DNA from: Streptomyces sp. AP-93 | GTDB lineage: Bacteria; Actinomycetota; Actinomycetes; Streptomycetales; Streptomycetaceae | NCBI RefSeq assembly: GCF_022808175.1 | Contig: NZ_JALGBX010000003.1 | Location: 124,001-188,000, forward strand | Length of the DNA: 64,000 nucleotides | Direction of reading: 5' to 3' | Part shown: positions 20,387 to 28,624 of the stretch, piece by piece | Numbering within the stretch: position 1 is the first letter of the stretch | How the letters are laid out: each line of letters starts with the position of its first letter | The notes under the pieces: model-generated | Seen by the model: only the letters and a program-made list of their open reading frames with translations | Databases searched by the model: none | Told to the model about the DNA's origin: nothing | Translations under genes and position numbers: made by a program

Positions 20387-21310
20387 TCACGCGTTCCCAC
20401 CGTGACGCTCGGCCGCCAGTCGCGCGATGCGGCCGGGGCCGATGCGGCAGCACCCGCCGATGAGGCGGGCTCCGGTGCGGCGCCAGGCGGCCGTGGGCCA
20501 GGGGGCGGGGGTGGCCGGGGCCTGCCAGGTCTGGGTCGCGGCGTCCCAGACCGAGCCGTCGTTGGGGTACGCCAGCAGCGGCTTGGCGGTGACGCCGGCG
20601 GCCGCTTCCAGGGCGGGCAGGACCTCCGCCGGGTCGCAGCAGTTCACGCCGACGGCGATGATCTGCGGGGACCCGGCGGCGAGGGCGAAGGCCTCGGGCA
20701 GCGGCTGCCCGGCCCGGGTGCGGCCGCCCTCCACCGTGTAGCTCAGCCACGCCCGGGCGCCGGTCTCCGCGAGGACGGTGAGCAGGGCTTCGGCCTCGAT
20801 GGCGTCCGGGACGGTCTCCAGGGCCAGGACGTCGGGGCCCTCGGCCAGCAGCGCCGCGATCCGGGGCCGGTGGAAGGCGGCCAGCTCGCGCACGCTCAGG
20901 CCGTACCGGCCCCGGTACTCGGAGCCGTCCGCCAGCACCGCCCCGTACGGACCCACGGACGCGGCGACCCACACCCCGCGCTCCGCCGCCCGGGCCGCCC
21001 CGTCGGCCAGCCGCACGCTGCGCCGCAGCAGGGCGGTCGTGCGCTCCGGGCCGTAGCCGCGCCGGGCGAAGGCGGCGTACCCCACCTGGTAGCTCGCGGT
21101 GATCAGCACCTCGGCGCCGGCTCGCGCGTAGGCGGTGTGGGCGGCCGTCACCTGCTCCGGCCGCTCCGCGAGGACCCGGCCCGTCCAGAGGCCGCCGGAC
21201 AGGTCGCAGCCCTGGTCGGCGAGCTGGTTGCTCAGCCCGCCGTCCAGGAGCACGGTCCGCCCGCCGGGGCCGGCCAGGACCTCGGCGAGCGGGCGGGACG
21301 CGCGGGGCAC
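20387..21310 (-). CDS. mmuM: Homocysteine S-methyltransferase
   Basis: A 307-residue zinc-dependent enzyme transferring a methyl group from S-methylmethionine (or SAM) to homocysteine to give methionine. It has the TIM-barrel start TVLLDGGLSNQLADQG, GVNCCDP near 223-229 with the first zinc Cys, and the terminal GGCCRIGP with the paired zinc cysteines. GTG 21310 is preceded by GGGAGCGG. The length fits the cobalamin-independent MmuM family. It starts 14 bp after the LLM gene stop, so the two are probably one transcript. Confidence 0.9.
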   Translation of the reverse strand: MPRASRPLAEVLAGPGGRTVLLDGGLSNQLADQGCDLSGGLWTGRVLAERPEQVTAAHTAYARAGAEVLITASYQVGYAAFARRGYGPERTTALLRRSVRLADGAARAAERGVWVAASVGPYGAVLADGSEYRGRYGLSVRELAAFHRPRIAALLAEGPDVLALETVPDAIEAEALLTVLAETGARAWLSYTVEGGRTRAGQPLPEAFALAAGSPQIIAVGVNCCDPAEVLPALEAAAGVTAKPLLAYPNDGSVWDAATQTWQAPATPAPWPTAAWRRTGARLIGGCCRIGPGRIARLAAERHGGNA

Positions 21311-21324
21311 GGTCGCCGCTCCCG

Positions 21325-22248
21325 TCAGCCGAGCTGGGACTGGACCCGCGAGGAGATCAGCTCCAGGTGGTCCAGATCGCCGAGGTCGAGCAGCTGGAGG
21401 TACAGACGGGAGGAGCCGACCGCCTCGTAGGCTCCGATCCGGTCGACGACCTCGGCCGGGGAGCCTGCCAGGCCGTTGGCCTTGAGCTCGGCGACGTCCC
21501 GGCCGATGGCGGCGGCCCGCCGGGCCACCTCGGCGTCGTCCTTGCCCACGCACACGACGAGGGCATTGGAATAGACGAGGTCGCCGGGCTTGCGGCCGGC
21601 CTGCTCGACGGCCGCGCGGACCCGGCCGAACTGCCGCTCGCTGTCCGCGATCGAGGCGAAGGGCATGTTGAACTCGTCCGCGTACCGGGCGGCCAGGCGC
21701 GGGGTGCGCTTCGCGCCGTGGCCGCCGATCAGGACCGGGATCTTGTCCTGGGCCGGCTTGGGCAGCGCCGGGGAGTTCTCCACCTGGTAGTGGACGCCCG
21801 CGTAGTCGAAGGTGGCGCCGGGCTCGGTGGCCCACAGGCCGGTGACGATCGCCAGCTGCTCCTCCAGCCTCGCGAGGCGCTCGGCCGGGAAGGGAATGCC
21901 GTACGCCTTGTGCTCCTCCTCGAACCAGCCTGCGCCCAGCCCGAGTTCGATGCGGCCGCCCGACATCTGGTCGACCTGCGCGACCTGGATGGCGAGCACG
22001 CCGGGGAGCCGGAAGGTCCCGGCCGTCATCAGCGTGCCCAGCCGGATCCGCTTGGTCTCGCGGGCCAGGCCCGCCAGGGTGATCCAGGCGTCGGTGGGAC
22101 CGGGCAGACCGTCGGCCGCACCCATGCGCAGGTAGTGGTCCGAGCGGAAGAAGGCATCGAAGCCCAGGTCCTCGGTGGCCTTGGCGACGCTCAGGAGGGT
22201 GTCGTAGCTCGCGCCCTGCTGGGGCTCGGTGAAGATACGGAGATCCAT
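21325..22248 (-). CDS. LLM-class F420-dependent oxidoreductase
   Basis: A 307-residue luciferase-like TIM-barrel protein. TEDLGFDAFFRSDHYLRM near residue 26 and RIRLGTLMTAGTFRLPGVLA near 68-87 are typical of the F420-using branch in actinobacteria, as are GGRIELGLGAGWFEEEH near 100-116 and the IGGHG phosphate-contact loop. The substrate is unknown. The protein has no signal peptide and should be cytoplasmic. It is first in a two-gene unit with mmuM. Confidence 0.85.
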   Translation of the reverse strand: MDLRIFTEPQQGASYDTLLSVAKATEDLGFDAFFRSDHYLRMGAADGLPGPTDAWITLAGLARETKRIRLGTLMTAGTFRLPGVLAIQVAQVDQMSGGRIELGLGAGWFEEEHKAYGIPFPAERLARLEEQLAIVTGLWATEPGATFDYAGVHYQVENSPALPKPAQDKIPVLIGGHGAKRTPRLAARYADEFNMPFASIADSERQFGRVRAAVEQAGRKPGDLVYSNALVVCVGKDDAEVARRAAAIGRDVAELKANGLAGSPAEVVDRIGAYEAVGSSRLYLQLLDLGDLDHLELISSRVQSQLG

Positions 22249-22450
22249 GTCTCCATCCTGCCCTTTCGGCCCCGGCCGGGTGAATCTGAGTCAACCGGGC
22301 GCTCCCCGCCGCCCGCGCCAGTGACCAGCCCGGATGGGGATCGTTGGCTCGGACGGAGCCGGACCGCCCGGCCCGCGCGCCGGCGGCCTTCGCCGGTGCG
22401 TCCACCGCCCCCTTCCACCTCCCGGAAGGGCCAGGGCCGAGGAGGCCGCC

Positions 22451-22738
22451 ATGTCCCAGGAGTCCGCGCCGGAGACCCACCGGCAATCCCGTCAGGACTG
22501 TCAGACCGGGCAGGCAGCGCACGACCACGCACGCCAGGAGTCCGCGGTACCCGCCCAGGGCGGCGCACCGAAGGGCCTGCTGCAGCAGATGGAAGAGCTG
22601 ATGGCAGCGCTGAACGCCGACCTCTCGCAGCTCGACGCCGACCTCCAGTCCTCCACCGACCGCAGCCCCGGCACTGCGCTGCCCCAGGGCGGCCGCACCC
22701 CGGAGAGCGAAGACCGCCCGTCCTACCGGCCCTACTGA
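22451..22738 (+). CDS. Small hydrophilic protein of unknown function
   Basis: A 95-residue protein, Gln/Ala/Asp/Ser-rich with one Cys. Its central segment KGLLQQMEELMAALNADLSQLDADLQ should form an amphipathic or coiled-coil helix, and the ends look disordered. ATG 22451 is preceded by GGAGG at ideal spacing, which supports expression. I recognise no family; the composition is not that of Pup or of a lanthipeptide precursor. Confidence 0.55.
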   Translation: MSQESAPETHRQSRQDCQTGQAAHDHARQESAVPAQGGAPKGLLQQMEELMAALNADLSQLDADLQSSTDRSPGTALPQGGRTPESEDRPSYRPY

Positions 22739-22744
22739 CCGCCC

Positions 22745-22838
22745 GGGTCCCGTCGCGCGCGGCGGGACCCCACCGAAACACCCGGGATACCGAAGCACCC
22801 CCGGGTACCGAAGCACGCCGGATACCGAAGCACCTCGG
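22745..22838. terminator. Hairpin plus short tandem repeats between convergent genes
   Basis: GGGTCCCG (22745-22752) pairs with CGGGACCC (22763-22770) to form a strong hairpin between the small-protein gene and the convergent DUF6099-like gene. It is followed by three copies of a roughly 20-bp unit containing ATACCGAAGCAC (two copies) or GTACCGAAGCAC (one copy). The hairpin is a likely bidirectional terminator; the repeats have no evident role. Confidence 0.5.
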
Positions 22839-22839
22839 A

Positions 22840-23325
22840 TCAGGCCACGCCAGAGGCGGATCCCCGCTCGCGCACCGCCATCCGCCGCAGGATCGCCCGG
22901 ACCCGGTCGCTCGACTCGTCGGCCGCGTCTATCGACTCTATGCACTGCCAGTAGAGACCCTCGTCGTCCGTCCCGCAGGCCACCCCGACCAGCGCTATGC
23001 CCACTTCGCCGAGCAGCGCCTGGAGCCCGAGCAACGCCTGCCGGGCGTCCGTCACCTCGGTCAACTGCGCCGCCCGGGGCGGGAGATCGGGCGCATAGCC
23101 CTCTCCGCGCAGAGCCGCCCGGTCGAGCACCCCGCAGCCCCTGCCCCCCGCTTCACCCAGCCCCCGTGCCTCCGATCTCAGCTCCGGCGGCCCGGTGACC
23201 GCCAGCCAGCTCCCTATCCCCTGCGCGAGGGCCTGCGCCTGCCAGGCCTCGCCCACGATGTCCCATGCAGCCCCGCTCTGCGCCAGCGCGTGCCGGCCGG
23301 CTGCGATGAGCCGTACCGCGTCCAT
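22840..23325 (-). CDS. DUF6099-like conserved Streptomyces protein
   Basis: A 161-residue soluble, helix-rich protein starting MDAVRLIAAGRHALAQS. The segments GEAWQAQALAQGIGSWLA, GGRGCGVLD and DEGLYWQCIESIDAADESSD match what I remember of the actinobacterial family DUF6099, whose role is unknown. ATG 23325 was chosen because upstream codons lie in a region with no coding character. It is a single gene, convergent with the small-protein gene. Confidence 0.6.
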   Translation of the reverse strand: MDAVRLIAAGRHALAQSGAAWDIVGEAWQAQALAQGIGSWLAVTGPPELRSEARGLGEAGGRGCGVLDRAALRGEGYAPDLPPRAAQLTEVTDARQALLGLQALLGEVGIALVGVACGTDDEGLYWQCIESIDAADESSDRVRAILRRMAVRERGSASGVA

Positions 23326-23449
23326 ATGCCGTCCCCCGTCCGCACGACATCTTGCCGTTCTCTCCACTACCCAGAGTGAGGGCAACGGGCCGGTAAAGCC
23401 AGGGGTATTCGGAAATTGTGGACACCGAAGATGGTTGTGGATATCGCCA

Positions 23450-23860
23450 TCACTCCGAAGAGTGACGATCTGCCCCCGGAGCGCCCGGTACGGGGAACCG
23501 CAGCTCGTTCCGCTCGATCTTCGCGGCGAGCGCATCCAGCACATCGACCCCGAGGACCTCACAGAACTGCAGCAGGTAGGCGAGTACGTCCGCCACCTCA
23601 TCGGCCACCCTGTGTGCGGTGTCGGGCTTCTCCATGACCTTGGCGGACTGTTCCGGCGTCAGCCACTGGAAGATCTCGACCAGTTCGGCCGCCTCGACGC
23701 TCAGCGCCACCGCCAGGTTCTTGGGCGTGTGGAAGGGGTCCCACCCGCGCGCCGCCGCGAACTCGGCGAGCCGCCGCTGGAGCCGGTCGATCCGCTCGCC
23801 GGCCCCCTCCTCTCCCTTCTCACCCTTCTCACCCTCGGTCACTCCATGCTCTTCGCTCAT
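23450..23860 (-). CDS. MazG-like nucleotide pyrophosphohydrolase
   Basis: A 136-residue all-alpha NTP pyrophosphohydrolase of the MazG/RS21-C6 (dCTPase) group. FHTPKNLAVALSVEAAELVEIFQWLT near residues 43-68 and EVADVLAYLLQFCEVLGVD near 88-106 supply the ExxE and ExxD metal ligands. It probably hydrolyses non-canonical or dC nucleotides to monophosphates. The first 25 residues are a Glu/Gly/Lys-rich tail. It overlaps the stop of the AAA ATPase gene by 4 bp and is translated after it. Confidence 0.85.
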   Translation of the reverse strand: MSEEHGVTEGEKGEKGEEGAGERIDRLQRRLAEFAAARGWDPFHTPKNLAVALSVEAAELVEIFQWLTPEQSAKVMEKPDTAHRVADEVADVLAYLLQFCEVLGVDVLDALAAKIERNELRFPVPGAPGADRHSSE

Positions 23861-25872
23861 GCACCCAGGTCTACCACCGAGACTCCCGCGATCCCCCGGG
23901 CGGCCGTCGCGCAGGCCTCACCCGCCGAGGCCGCCAGCCTGACCTGCCCGCGCCCGCACGCCAGTACGGCCAGCCGCAGCAGTTCGGCGGTCTGCCGGCC
24001 GTCCAGGTCCCGGTCGAAGCCGTCCGCGAGCACCGTCAGCGCCTGCCGCGCGGAGGGCAGTTCGGCCGCCGGATCCACGTCCAGGACCCCCGGCCCGGTC
24101 AGCAGCACCAGCGCGAGGGCGAGGAAGCGCAGCTCGCCCGCGCCCAGCCGGGCCAGCTCGGTGGCGGGCCTGTCCGGGCCGCGGTCCAGCAGGCCGGTGA
24201 CCGGGCCGCCCTCGGGAGCCCGTACGTCCAGCCCGGCCACCCACCCCGCGCAGCCGGTACGGGCGGCCCCGGTCAGCAGCCCGTACCGGGTGCCGCACTC
24301 CAGGCGGGTCCGGCGCAGCACGTCGGCCAGGTTGGCGCAGTCGCCCAGCAGCCGCCCCTCCCCCGGCAGGGCCGGCTCCCGCATCCGCTCCGGGCGGGGG
24401 TCGCAGGGGAACACCGAGCGCAGCGCGACCACCACTTGCTCGGCGGCGGACAGCACCTGCCGCTGCCCCTCGGTGGCCCCGGCAACGCGCAGCGGGAGCA
24501 GCGCGGTCCCGAGCCGGTCGTCGGGCAGCGGGGCCCGGGTCACCCCAGTGGCTCCGCCGGTCAGCCAGGCCGCCTGGACGGACCGTCGCCCGGGGTCGCG
24601 CAGTGCGGTGGCGAGGAGGACCTGTCCGCCCACCGAGAGCCGTTCCCCGACGATCCGCAGCGCGGGCTCCGCCTGGACCGCGAGGTCGAGCCGGACCGGC
24701 CCGGCGGGGCCGTCGACCGTACAGCCGATCCGGAACCCCCGGCGCCGCTCTGCGTCGGGCGCCGCCCGGTCGGGGATCCGGGCCCGCGGGTCGGGGAACA
24801 CCTCGTCCAGGGTGGCCCCGGAGCCCAGGGCGGCCAGCGCTCCGTAGGCCTCCAGCGCCTGGGACTTGCCGCTGCCGCTCGGCCCGGCGAAGAGGGTGAC
24901 GGGCCCGAGGGCGAACCGTGCCCCGCGGTGCGCCCCGTAGGCGGAGAGCCGCAACTCGGTGACGGCCGGCCGCAGATGCGTGGCGCCTGCGGCGGGCGAA
25001 GCCGGGGCCGGGGCCTGGGCCTGGGCCGGAACCTGAGGCGGGGCCTCGGCCTGGGTCTGGGCCTGGGTCTGGGCCGGAACCTGAGGCGAGGCCGAGGCCG
25101 GAACAGGGGCCGGAACAGGGGCCAAGGCCGAAGCCGGAACCGGGGCCGGGGCCTGGGGCGGGGCCTGGGGCTGGGCCTGGGCCTGGGCCGGAACCTGAGG
25201 CGAGGCCGAGGCCGGAACAGGGGCCGGAACAGGGGCCAAGGCCGAAGCCGGAACCGGGGCCGGGGCCTGGACCGGAACCTGAGCCGGGTCCAAGGCCTGG
25301 GACGGAACCTGAGCCGGGGTCAGGGCCAGTGCCAGGGCCGGAATTGGGGCCGACGCAGGCGTCGGAGCCGCGGGAGGAGCCAGGACCCGGCCCACGGCTA
25401 ACCCCGAACCGGCGAACACGGCGGAAGCCGCAGGGGCGCCGGGGGCGGCGAGCACGGCGGTAGCCGCCGAAGCGGCCAACACGACGACGGGCTCGGCGGA
25501 AGCAGCGGAGGCAGCGGGCACGGTCAGTACGGCAGCGGGCACAGCGGAAGCCGCAGGGGCGGCAGGGGCGACGGGCACAGCGGTAGCCGCGCAAGCGGCC
25601 AACACGGCGACGGGCTCGGCGGAAGCAGCGGAGGCGGCAGGCACGGTCAGCACGGCGGCGGGCACAGCGGAAGCCGCAGGGGTGGCAGGGGCGGCGGGCA
25701 CGGCGGTAGCCGCAGAGCCGGCCAACACGGCGACGGGCTCGGCGGAGGCAGCGGCGGGCACAGCGGAAGCCGCAGGGGCGGCAGGGGCGGCAGGGGCCGC
25801 GGAGGCGGTGGGCACGGTCGGTACGGCGGGGGCCGTGGGGGCTGCCGCCGGAGCGGCGGGGCGCGAGGTCAT
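23857..25872 (-). CDS. AAA/ABC-type ATPase with long Ala/Pro-repeat N-terminus
   Basis: A 671-residue protein. The first 300 or so residues are almost entirely Ala, Pro, Val, Gln and Thr, encoded by two families of tandem repeats (see repeat entries). The C-terminal 370 residues are an ATPase of the SMC/RecF-like type: ELRLSAYGAHRGARFALGP, P-loop FAGPSGSGKSQALEAYG, ARLGAGELRFLALALVLLT as the signature region, and a following GVLDVDPAAE segment in the Walker B position. The role is unknown; similar standalone ATPases are common in Streptomyces. It lies between sepF-like and mazG genes with a 67-bp gap upstream and a 4-bp overlap downstream, so a three-gene unit is likely. Confidence 0.7.
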   Translation of the reverse strand: MTSRPAAPAAAPTAPAVPTVPTASAAPAAPAAPAASAVPAAASAEPVAVLAGSAATAVPAAPATPAASAVPAAVLTVPAASAASAEPVAVLAACAATAVPVAPAAPAASAVPAAVLTVPAASAASAEPVVVLAASAATAVLAAPGAPAASAVFAGSGLAVGRVLAPPAAPTPASAPIPALALALTPAQVPSQALDPAQVPVQAPAPVPASALAPVPAPVPASASPQVPAQAQAQPQAPPQAPAPVPASALAPVPAPVPASASPQVPAQTQAQTQAEAPPQVPAQAQAPAPASPAAGATHLRPAVTELRLSAYGAHRGARFALGPVTLFAGPSGSGKSQALEAYGALAALGSGATLDEVFPDPRARIPDRAAPDAERRRGFRIGCTVDGPAGPVRLDLAVQAEPALRIVGERLSVGGQVLLATALRDPGRRSVQAAWLTGGATGVTRAPLPDDRLGTALLPLRVAGATEGQRQVLSAAEQVVVALRSVFPCDPRPERMREPALPGEGRLLGDCANLADVLRRTRLECGTRYGLLTGAARTGCAGWVAGLDVRAPEGGPVTGLLDRGPDRPATELARLGAGELRFLALALVLLTGPGVLDVDPAAELPSARQALTVLADGFDRDLDGRQTAELLRLAVLACGRGQVRLAASAGEACATAARGIAGVSVVDLGA
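25059..25285. repeat. 116-bp tandem repeat inside the ATPase gene
   Basis: A block containing GGCGAGGCCGAGGCCGGAAC and the following 60 or so bases occurs at about 25083-25160 and again 116 bp later, nearly identical. It encodes Ala/Pro-rich ASALAPVPAPVPASASPQVP twice. The unit is not a multiple of three (116), so intervening Gln/Ala linker length keeps the frame. Confidence 0.65.
25396..25770. repeat. 123-bp coding tandem repeat, about 2.7 copies
   Basis: Three copies of a 41-residue unit are encoded here. The first begins PVAVLAGSAATAVPAAPATP and ends TVPAASAASAE; the others vary at a few positions. This coding minisatellite lies at the N-terminus of the AAA ATPase and should vary in copy number between strains. 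Confidence 0.7.
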
Positions 25873-25939
25873 GCGCGGGACGGTACGGCCCGCCGGACCA
25901 CCCGTGGGTCCGGCGAACCGTTCCGCCCGCGGGACCTTC

Positions 25940-26335
25940 CTACGATCGGGGGACGACCGCGGCCGCGATCCCCTCCACCTCGGTCCCTACCGGCGCCAGC
26001 AGGAAGACGTTCCGGTCGACCCGGTGCATCCCGCTGCCCAGCCCGAAGACCACGCCACTGCTGAAGTCCAGGATGCGCTTGGCCACTTCGCCGTCCGCGC
26101 CCGTGAGGTCCAGCAGCACCGGGATCTGCGCGATCAGGTACTCCGCCACCTCCCGCGCGTCCGCGAAGACCTGGACCCGGATCACCACGAAGCGCCGCTG
26201 CTCCGCCGCGGACGCCCCCGGAACCGTGGGGATCGTGCGGTGATCCACCCGGGAGGGCCACTCGTTGCGACTCCGCAGGGGGACCACCTGCGCGAGCCCC
26301 TCCCACTGTTCGTCGGTGACGTCGTACCTGCTCAC
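25940..26335 (-). CDS. SepF-like cell-division protein
   Basis: A 131-residue member of the SepF (DUF552) family. The core RFVVIRVQVFADAREVAEYLIAQ, then GEVAKRILDFSSGVVFGLG and NVFLLAPVGTEV, is typical. SepF anchors FtsZ filaments to the membrane. This protein lacks the usual long linker and membrane-binding amphipathic N-terminus, so it resembles the short paralogs SflA/SflB of Streptomyces more than SepF itself. It lies away from the ftsZ region and upstream of an ATPase and a MazG gene. Confidence 0.85.
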   Translation of the reverse strand: MSRYDVTDEQWEGLAQVVPLRSRNEWPSRVDHRTIPTVPGASAAEQRRFVVIRVQVFADAREVAEYLIAQIPVLLDLTGADGEVAKRILDFSSGVVFGLGSGMHRVDRNVFLLAPVGTEVEGIAAAVVPRS

Positions 26336-26494
26336 CAGGCCGCCTCGGCCTTGCGCTTCATGTGCATCCCCCCATCCTCTCGCGTTTCACCCGTTCAGCC
26401 CAACACCGACACGAGGCGGCTGAGACACCCCGTCGACCACCCCCGTCGACCGCCCCGGCCGGTCGCCCCGCCTACCGCACACCCGCCGAGTAGG

Positions 26495-26513
26495 TTAGGT
26501 TAGGCATGCCTAA
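26495..26513 (+). promoter_or_regulatory. Iron box (DmdR/IdeR-type)
   Basis: TTAGGTTAGGCATGCCTAA matches the actinobacterial iron-box consensus (TTAGGTTAGGCTCACCTAA) at 17 of 19 positions. It lies 41 bp upstream of the DUF2470 gene start, so iron-bound DmdR should repress that gene. Confidence 0.85.
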
Positions 26514-26553
26514 GTACGTGCTCATCTCGCCACTCGGGACGACGGAGATCCAC

Positions 26554-27273
26554 ATGCACCTGCCCCTGCTGCTGCCCACCGACGCCGAGCGGGTCCGGTC
26601 CGTCCTGACCGCCGCCCACTCCATGACCGTCGTCACCGACGGGCAGCGCACGGAGATCCGCCACCTCGACGGCACCGATCCCCTCGGCCGGCTCCACCTG
26701 CACCCCGCCGAGCCGGGCGGCGGCGCCGAGCACCGCCCCGCGATCCGGCTGGAGTTCACGGACATCGCCCCCACTCCCGTACGGGACCGCGTGCGCGCCC
26801 GGGTCACCCTCGTCGGGCGCCTGCTCACCCCTTACACCGACGGGGGCGCCGAGGGCTCCGACTCCACCTGCATGGAGTTCGGCCGGGCCGTCCTGGAAAC
26901 CGCCGACGGCGCCCGCTCGCACGTCGGCCTCGACGAGCTGGACGCGGCCCGCCCCGACCCGCTCGCCCCTTACGAGGCGGGGATGCTCACCCACCTCCTC
27001 GACGACCACGCCGAACTCGTCACCCTCCTCCTGCGCCTGGTCCGGCCGCAGCCGCCGGCGGACCCGGGGGCCGACTCCGCCGTCCTGCGCGCGCTGCCCC
27101 TCGCCATGGACCGGTACGGGATCACCCTGCGCCTGGAGGAACGCCGCGGCCACCGCGACGTACGGATCCCCTTCCCCTCCCCGCTCGACGACGTGGAGCA
27201 GTCCGGGGCGCAGATCCAGGCCTTGTTCAGCGCGGCCCGGCGCAGCTCGCACCGCAATACGCTGCCCGCCTGA
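26554..27273 (+). CDS. DUF2470-domain protein, iron-regulated
   Basis: A 239-residue cytoplasmic protein. The C-terminal 90 residues look like the DUF2470 domain found at the end of HugZ-type haem-utilisation proteins (ending VEQSGAQIQALFSAARR). The N-terminal part, starting at ATG 26554 after a CGGAG site, forms the pyridoxamine-oxidase-like split-barrel half seen in such proteins. An earlier in-frame ATG at 26506 lies inside the iron box and is unlikely. The iron box makes a role in haem-iron use plausible. It is a single gene. Confidence 0.75.
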   Translation: MHLPLLLPTDAERVRSVLTAAHSMTVVTDGQRTEIRHLDGTDPLGRLHLHPAEPGGGAEHRPAIRLEFTDIAPTPVRDRVRARVTLVGRLLTPYTDGGAEGSDSTCMEFGRAVLETADGARSHVGLDELDAARPDPLAPYEAGMLTHLLDDHAELVTLLLRLVRPQPPADPGADSAVLRALPLAMDRYGITLRLEERRGHRDVRIPFPSPLDDVEQSGAQIQALFSAARRSSHRNTLPA

Positions 27274-27357
27274 ACGGCCCTCCACGGAACGGGTGATTCC
27301 GGAAAAAGGCCCCTCGGGCTCGGAATACGGACGCCGGGCCCCCCGTTGGGGGTGATC

Positions 27358-28278
27358 ATGAAGGCAATCACATACACCGCATACGGAACGCCTGACATCC
27401 TCACCCTCACCGAGGTTCCGGAGCCCAAGGTCGCTCCGGGCGAGGTCCTCGTCCGCGTCAAGGCGGCCGGCGTGAACCCGGTGGACTGGAAGCTCGCCTC
27501 CGGGTACCTCGACTCGATCCTCGAAGTCCGCTACCCGGTCATACCCGGCTGGGACGTCGCCGGCGTGGTCGAGGCGGTCGGCGAGGACACCTTCGACTAC
27601 GCCGTCGGCGACGAGGTCTACGGCTACGTCCGCAAGGAGTGGGTGGAGCTGGGCACTTACGCCGAGCTGGTGTCCGCCCCCGTCCGCACCCTCGCCCGCA
27701 AGCCGCGCGAGCTGACCTTCGAGCAGGCCGCCGGCATCCCGCTGGCCGGGCTCACCGCCCTCCAGTCGCTCACCCGCGTGGGCCTGAAGGCGGGCGAGAC
27801 CGTACTCATCCACTCCGCCGCCGGCGGCACCGGCTCCTTCGGCGTGCAGATCGCCGTCGCGCTCGGCCTGCGCGTCATCGGCACGGCCGGCGCGCACAAC
27901 CACGACTACCTGCGCTCGCTCGGTGCCGAGCCGGTCCTGTACGGCGAGGGCTTCGCCGACCGGGTCCGCGAGCTGGCGCCCGAAGGGGTGGACGCCGCCC
28001 TGGACTTCTTCGGCGACGACGTCATCCCGGCGCTCCAGTCCCTGGTCAAGGAGCGGCACCGGGTGGTGTCCATCGCCGATTACAACGCGGCCGCCCAGGG
28101 CGCGCACCAGCTGTGGGTCCGCCCGGACACCGCCGGCCTGACCTTCCTGGCCGAGCTCGCGGATGCGGGCAAGCTCACGGTCAACGTGGAGCACGCGCTG
28201 CCGCTCGCCGAGGCGGCGAAGGCCTGGGAGCTGAACGCCACGGGCCGCACCCGCGGCAAGATCGTCCTCACGGTCTGA
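27358..28278 (+). CDS. NADP-dependent quinone/zinc-less alcohol dehydrogenase-like oxidoreductase
   Basis: A 306-residue medium-chain dehydrogenase. It has the GroES-like N-terminal domain with VKAAGVNPVDWKLASGY, the signature AAGIPLAGLTALQSL and the NADP loop IHSAAGGTGSFGVQIAVALG near residues 150-169, and lacks the catalytic zinc ligands. It should reduce quinones or enones in the cytoplasm. ATG 27358 follows a GGGGGTG site. No operon partner on this strand. Confidence 0.88.
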   Translation: MKAITYTAYGTPDILTLTEVPEPKVAPGEVLVRVKAAGVNPVDWKLASGYLDSILEVRYPVIPGWDVAGVVEAVGEDTFDYAVGDEVYGYVRKEWVELGTYAELVSAPVRTLARKPRELTFEQAAGIPLAGLTALQSLTRVGLKAGETVLIHSAAGGTGSFGVQIAVALGLRVIGTAGAHNHDYLRSLGAEPVLYGEGFADRVRELAPEGVDAALDFFGDDVIPALQSLVKERHRVVSIADYNAAAQGAHQLWVRPDTAGLTFLAELADAGKLTVNVEHALPLAEAAKAWELNATGRTRGKIVLTV

Positions 28279-28284
28279 CGGTCC

Positions 28285-28624
28285 GCCGCGGGCGGCGGTC
28301 GGCGGTCGGCGAGCCCGGCCTCGTCCCGTACGGCCGGGTCCTCAGGGACCGGACGGGTCAGCGGGGACACGAACAGCGCGTCCACCGGGCAGTTGGCCTC
28401 GCACAGGAAGCAGGTCTGGCAGTCCTCCTGCCGGGCGAGCAGGTCGTACGTCTCGTCGAGGACCCGGGACATCCACCGCCGGTCGGCGAGGTACCCGCCG
28501 AGCCCCTCGCGGCTCGCCATCGCGGCTTCGCGGGCCGCCGGTTCCGGCGGGACGTACCAGAGGCCGGTGCCGCCGTCGACGGGGCCCCGCCGACGACCAG
28601 CACGTCGGCGACGTGCTCGCTCAC
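28285..28624 (-). pseudogene. Collapsed FAD-oxidoreductase plus ferredoxin genes
   Basis: GTG 28624 overlaps the stop of the LLM gene (GTGA) and begins a normal FAD protein start, VSEHVADVLVVGG. It then runs into a deletion. In another frame the sequence continues GGTGLWYVPPEPAAREAAMA, then GYLADRRWMSRVLDETYD, and without a break joins the iron-sulfur segment CQTCFLCEANCPVDALFV. The CxxCxxC...CP spacing is that of a [4Fe-4S] ferredoxin. So two genes of the sulfonate operon appear to have been fused and trimmed by deletion. No stop codon remains until well inside the neighbouring convergent gene. It is unlikely to be functional. Confidence 0.65.

Noticed and set aside
26506..26553. Earlier ATG (26506) as start of the DUF2470 gene
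   Set aside because: It lies inside the iron box, without a ribosome-binding site, while ATG 26554 has CGGAG at correct spacing.
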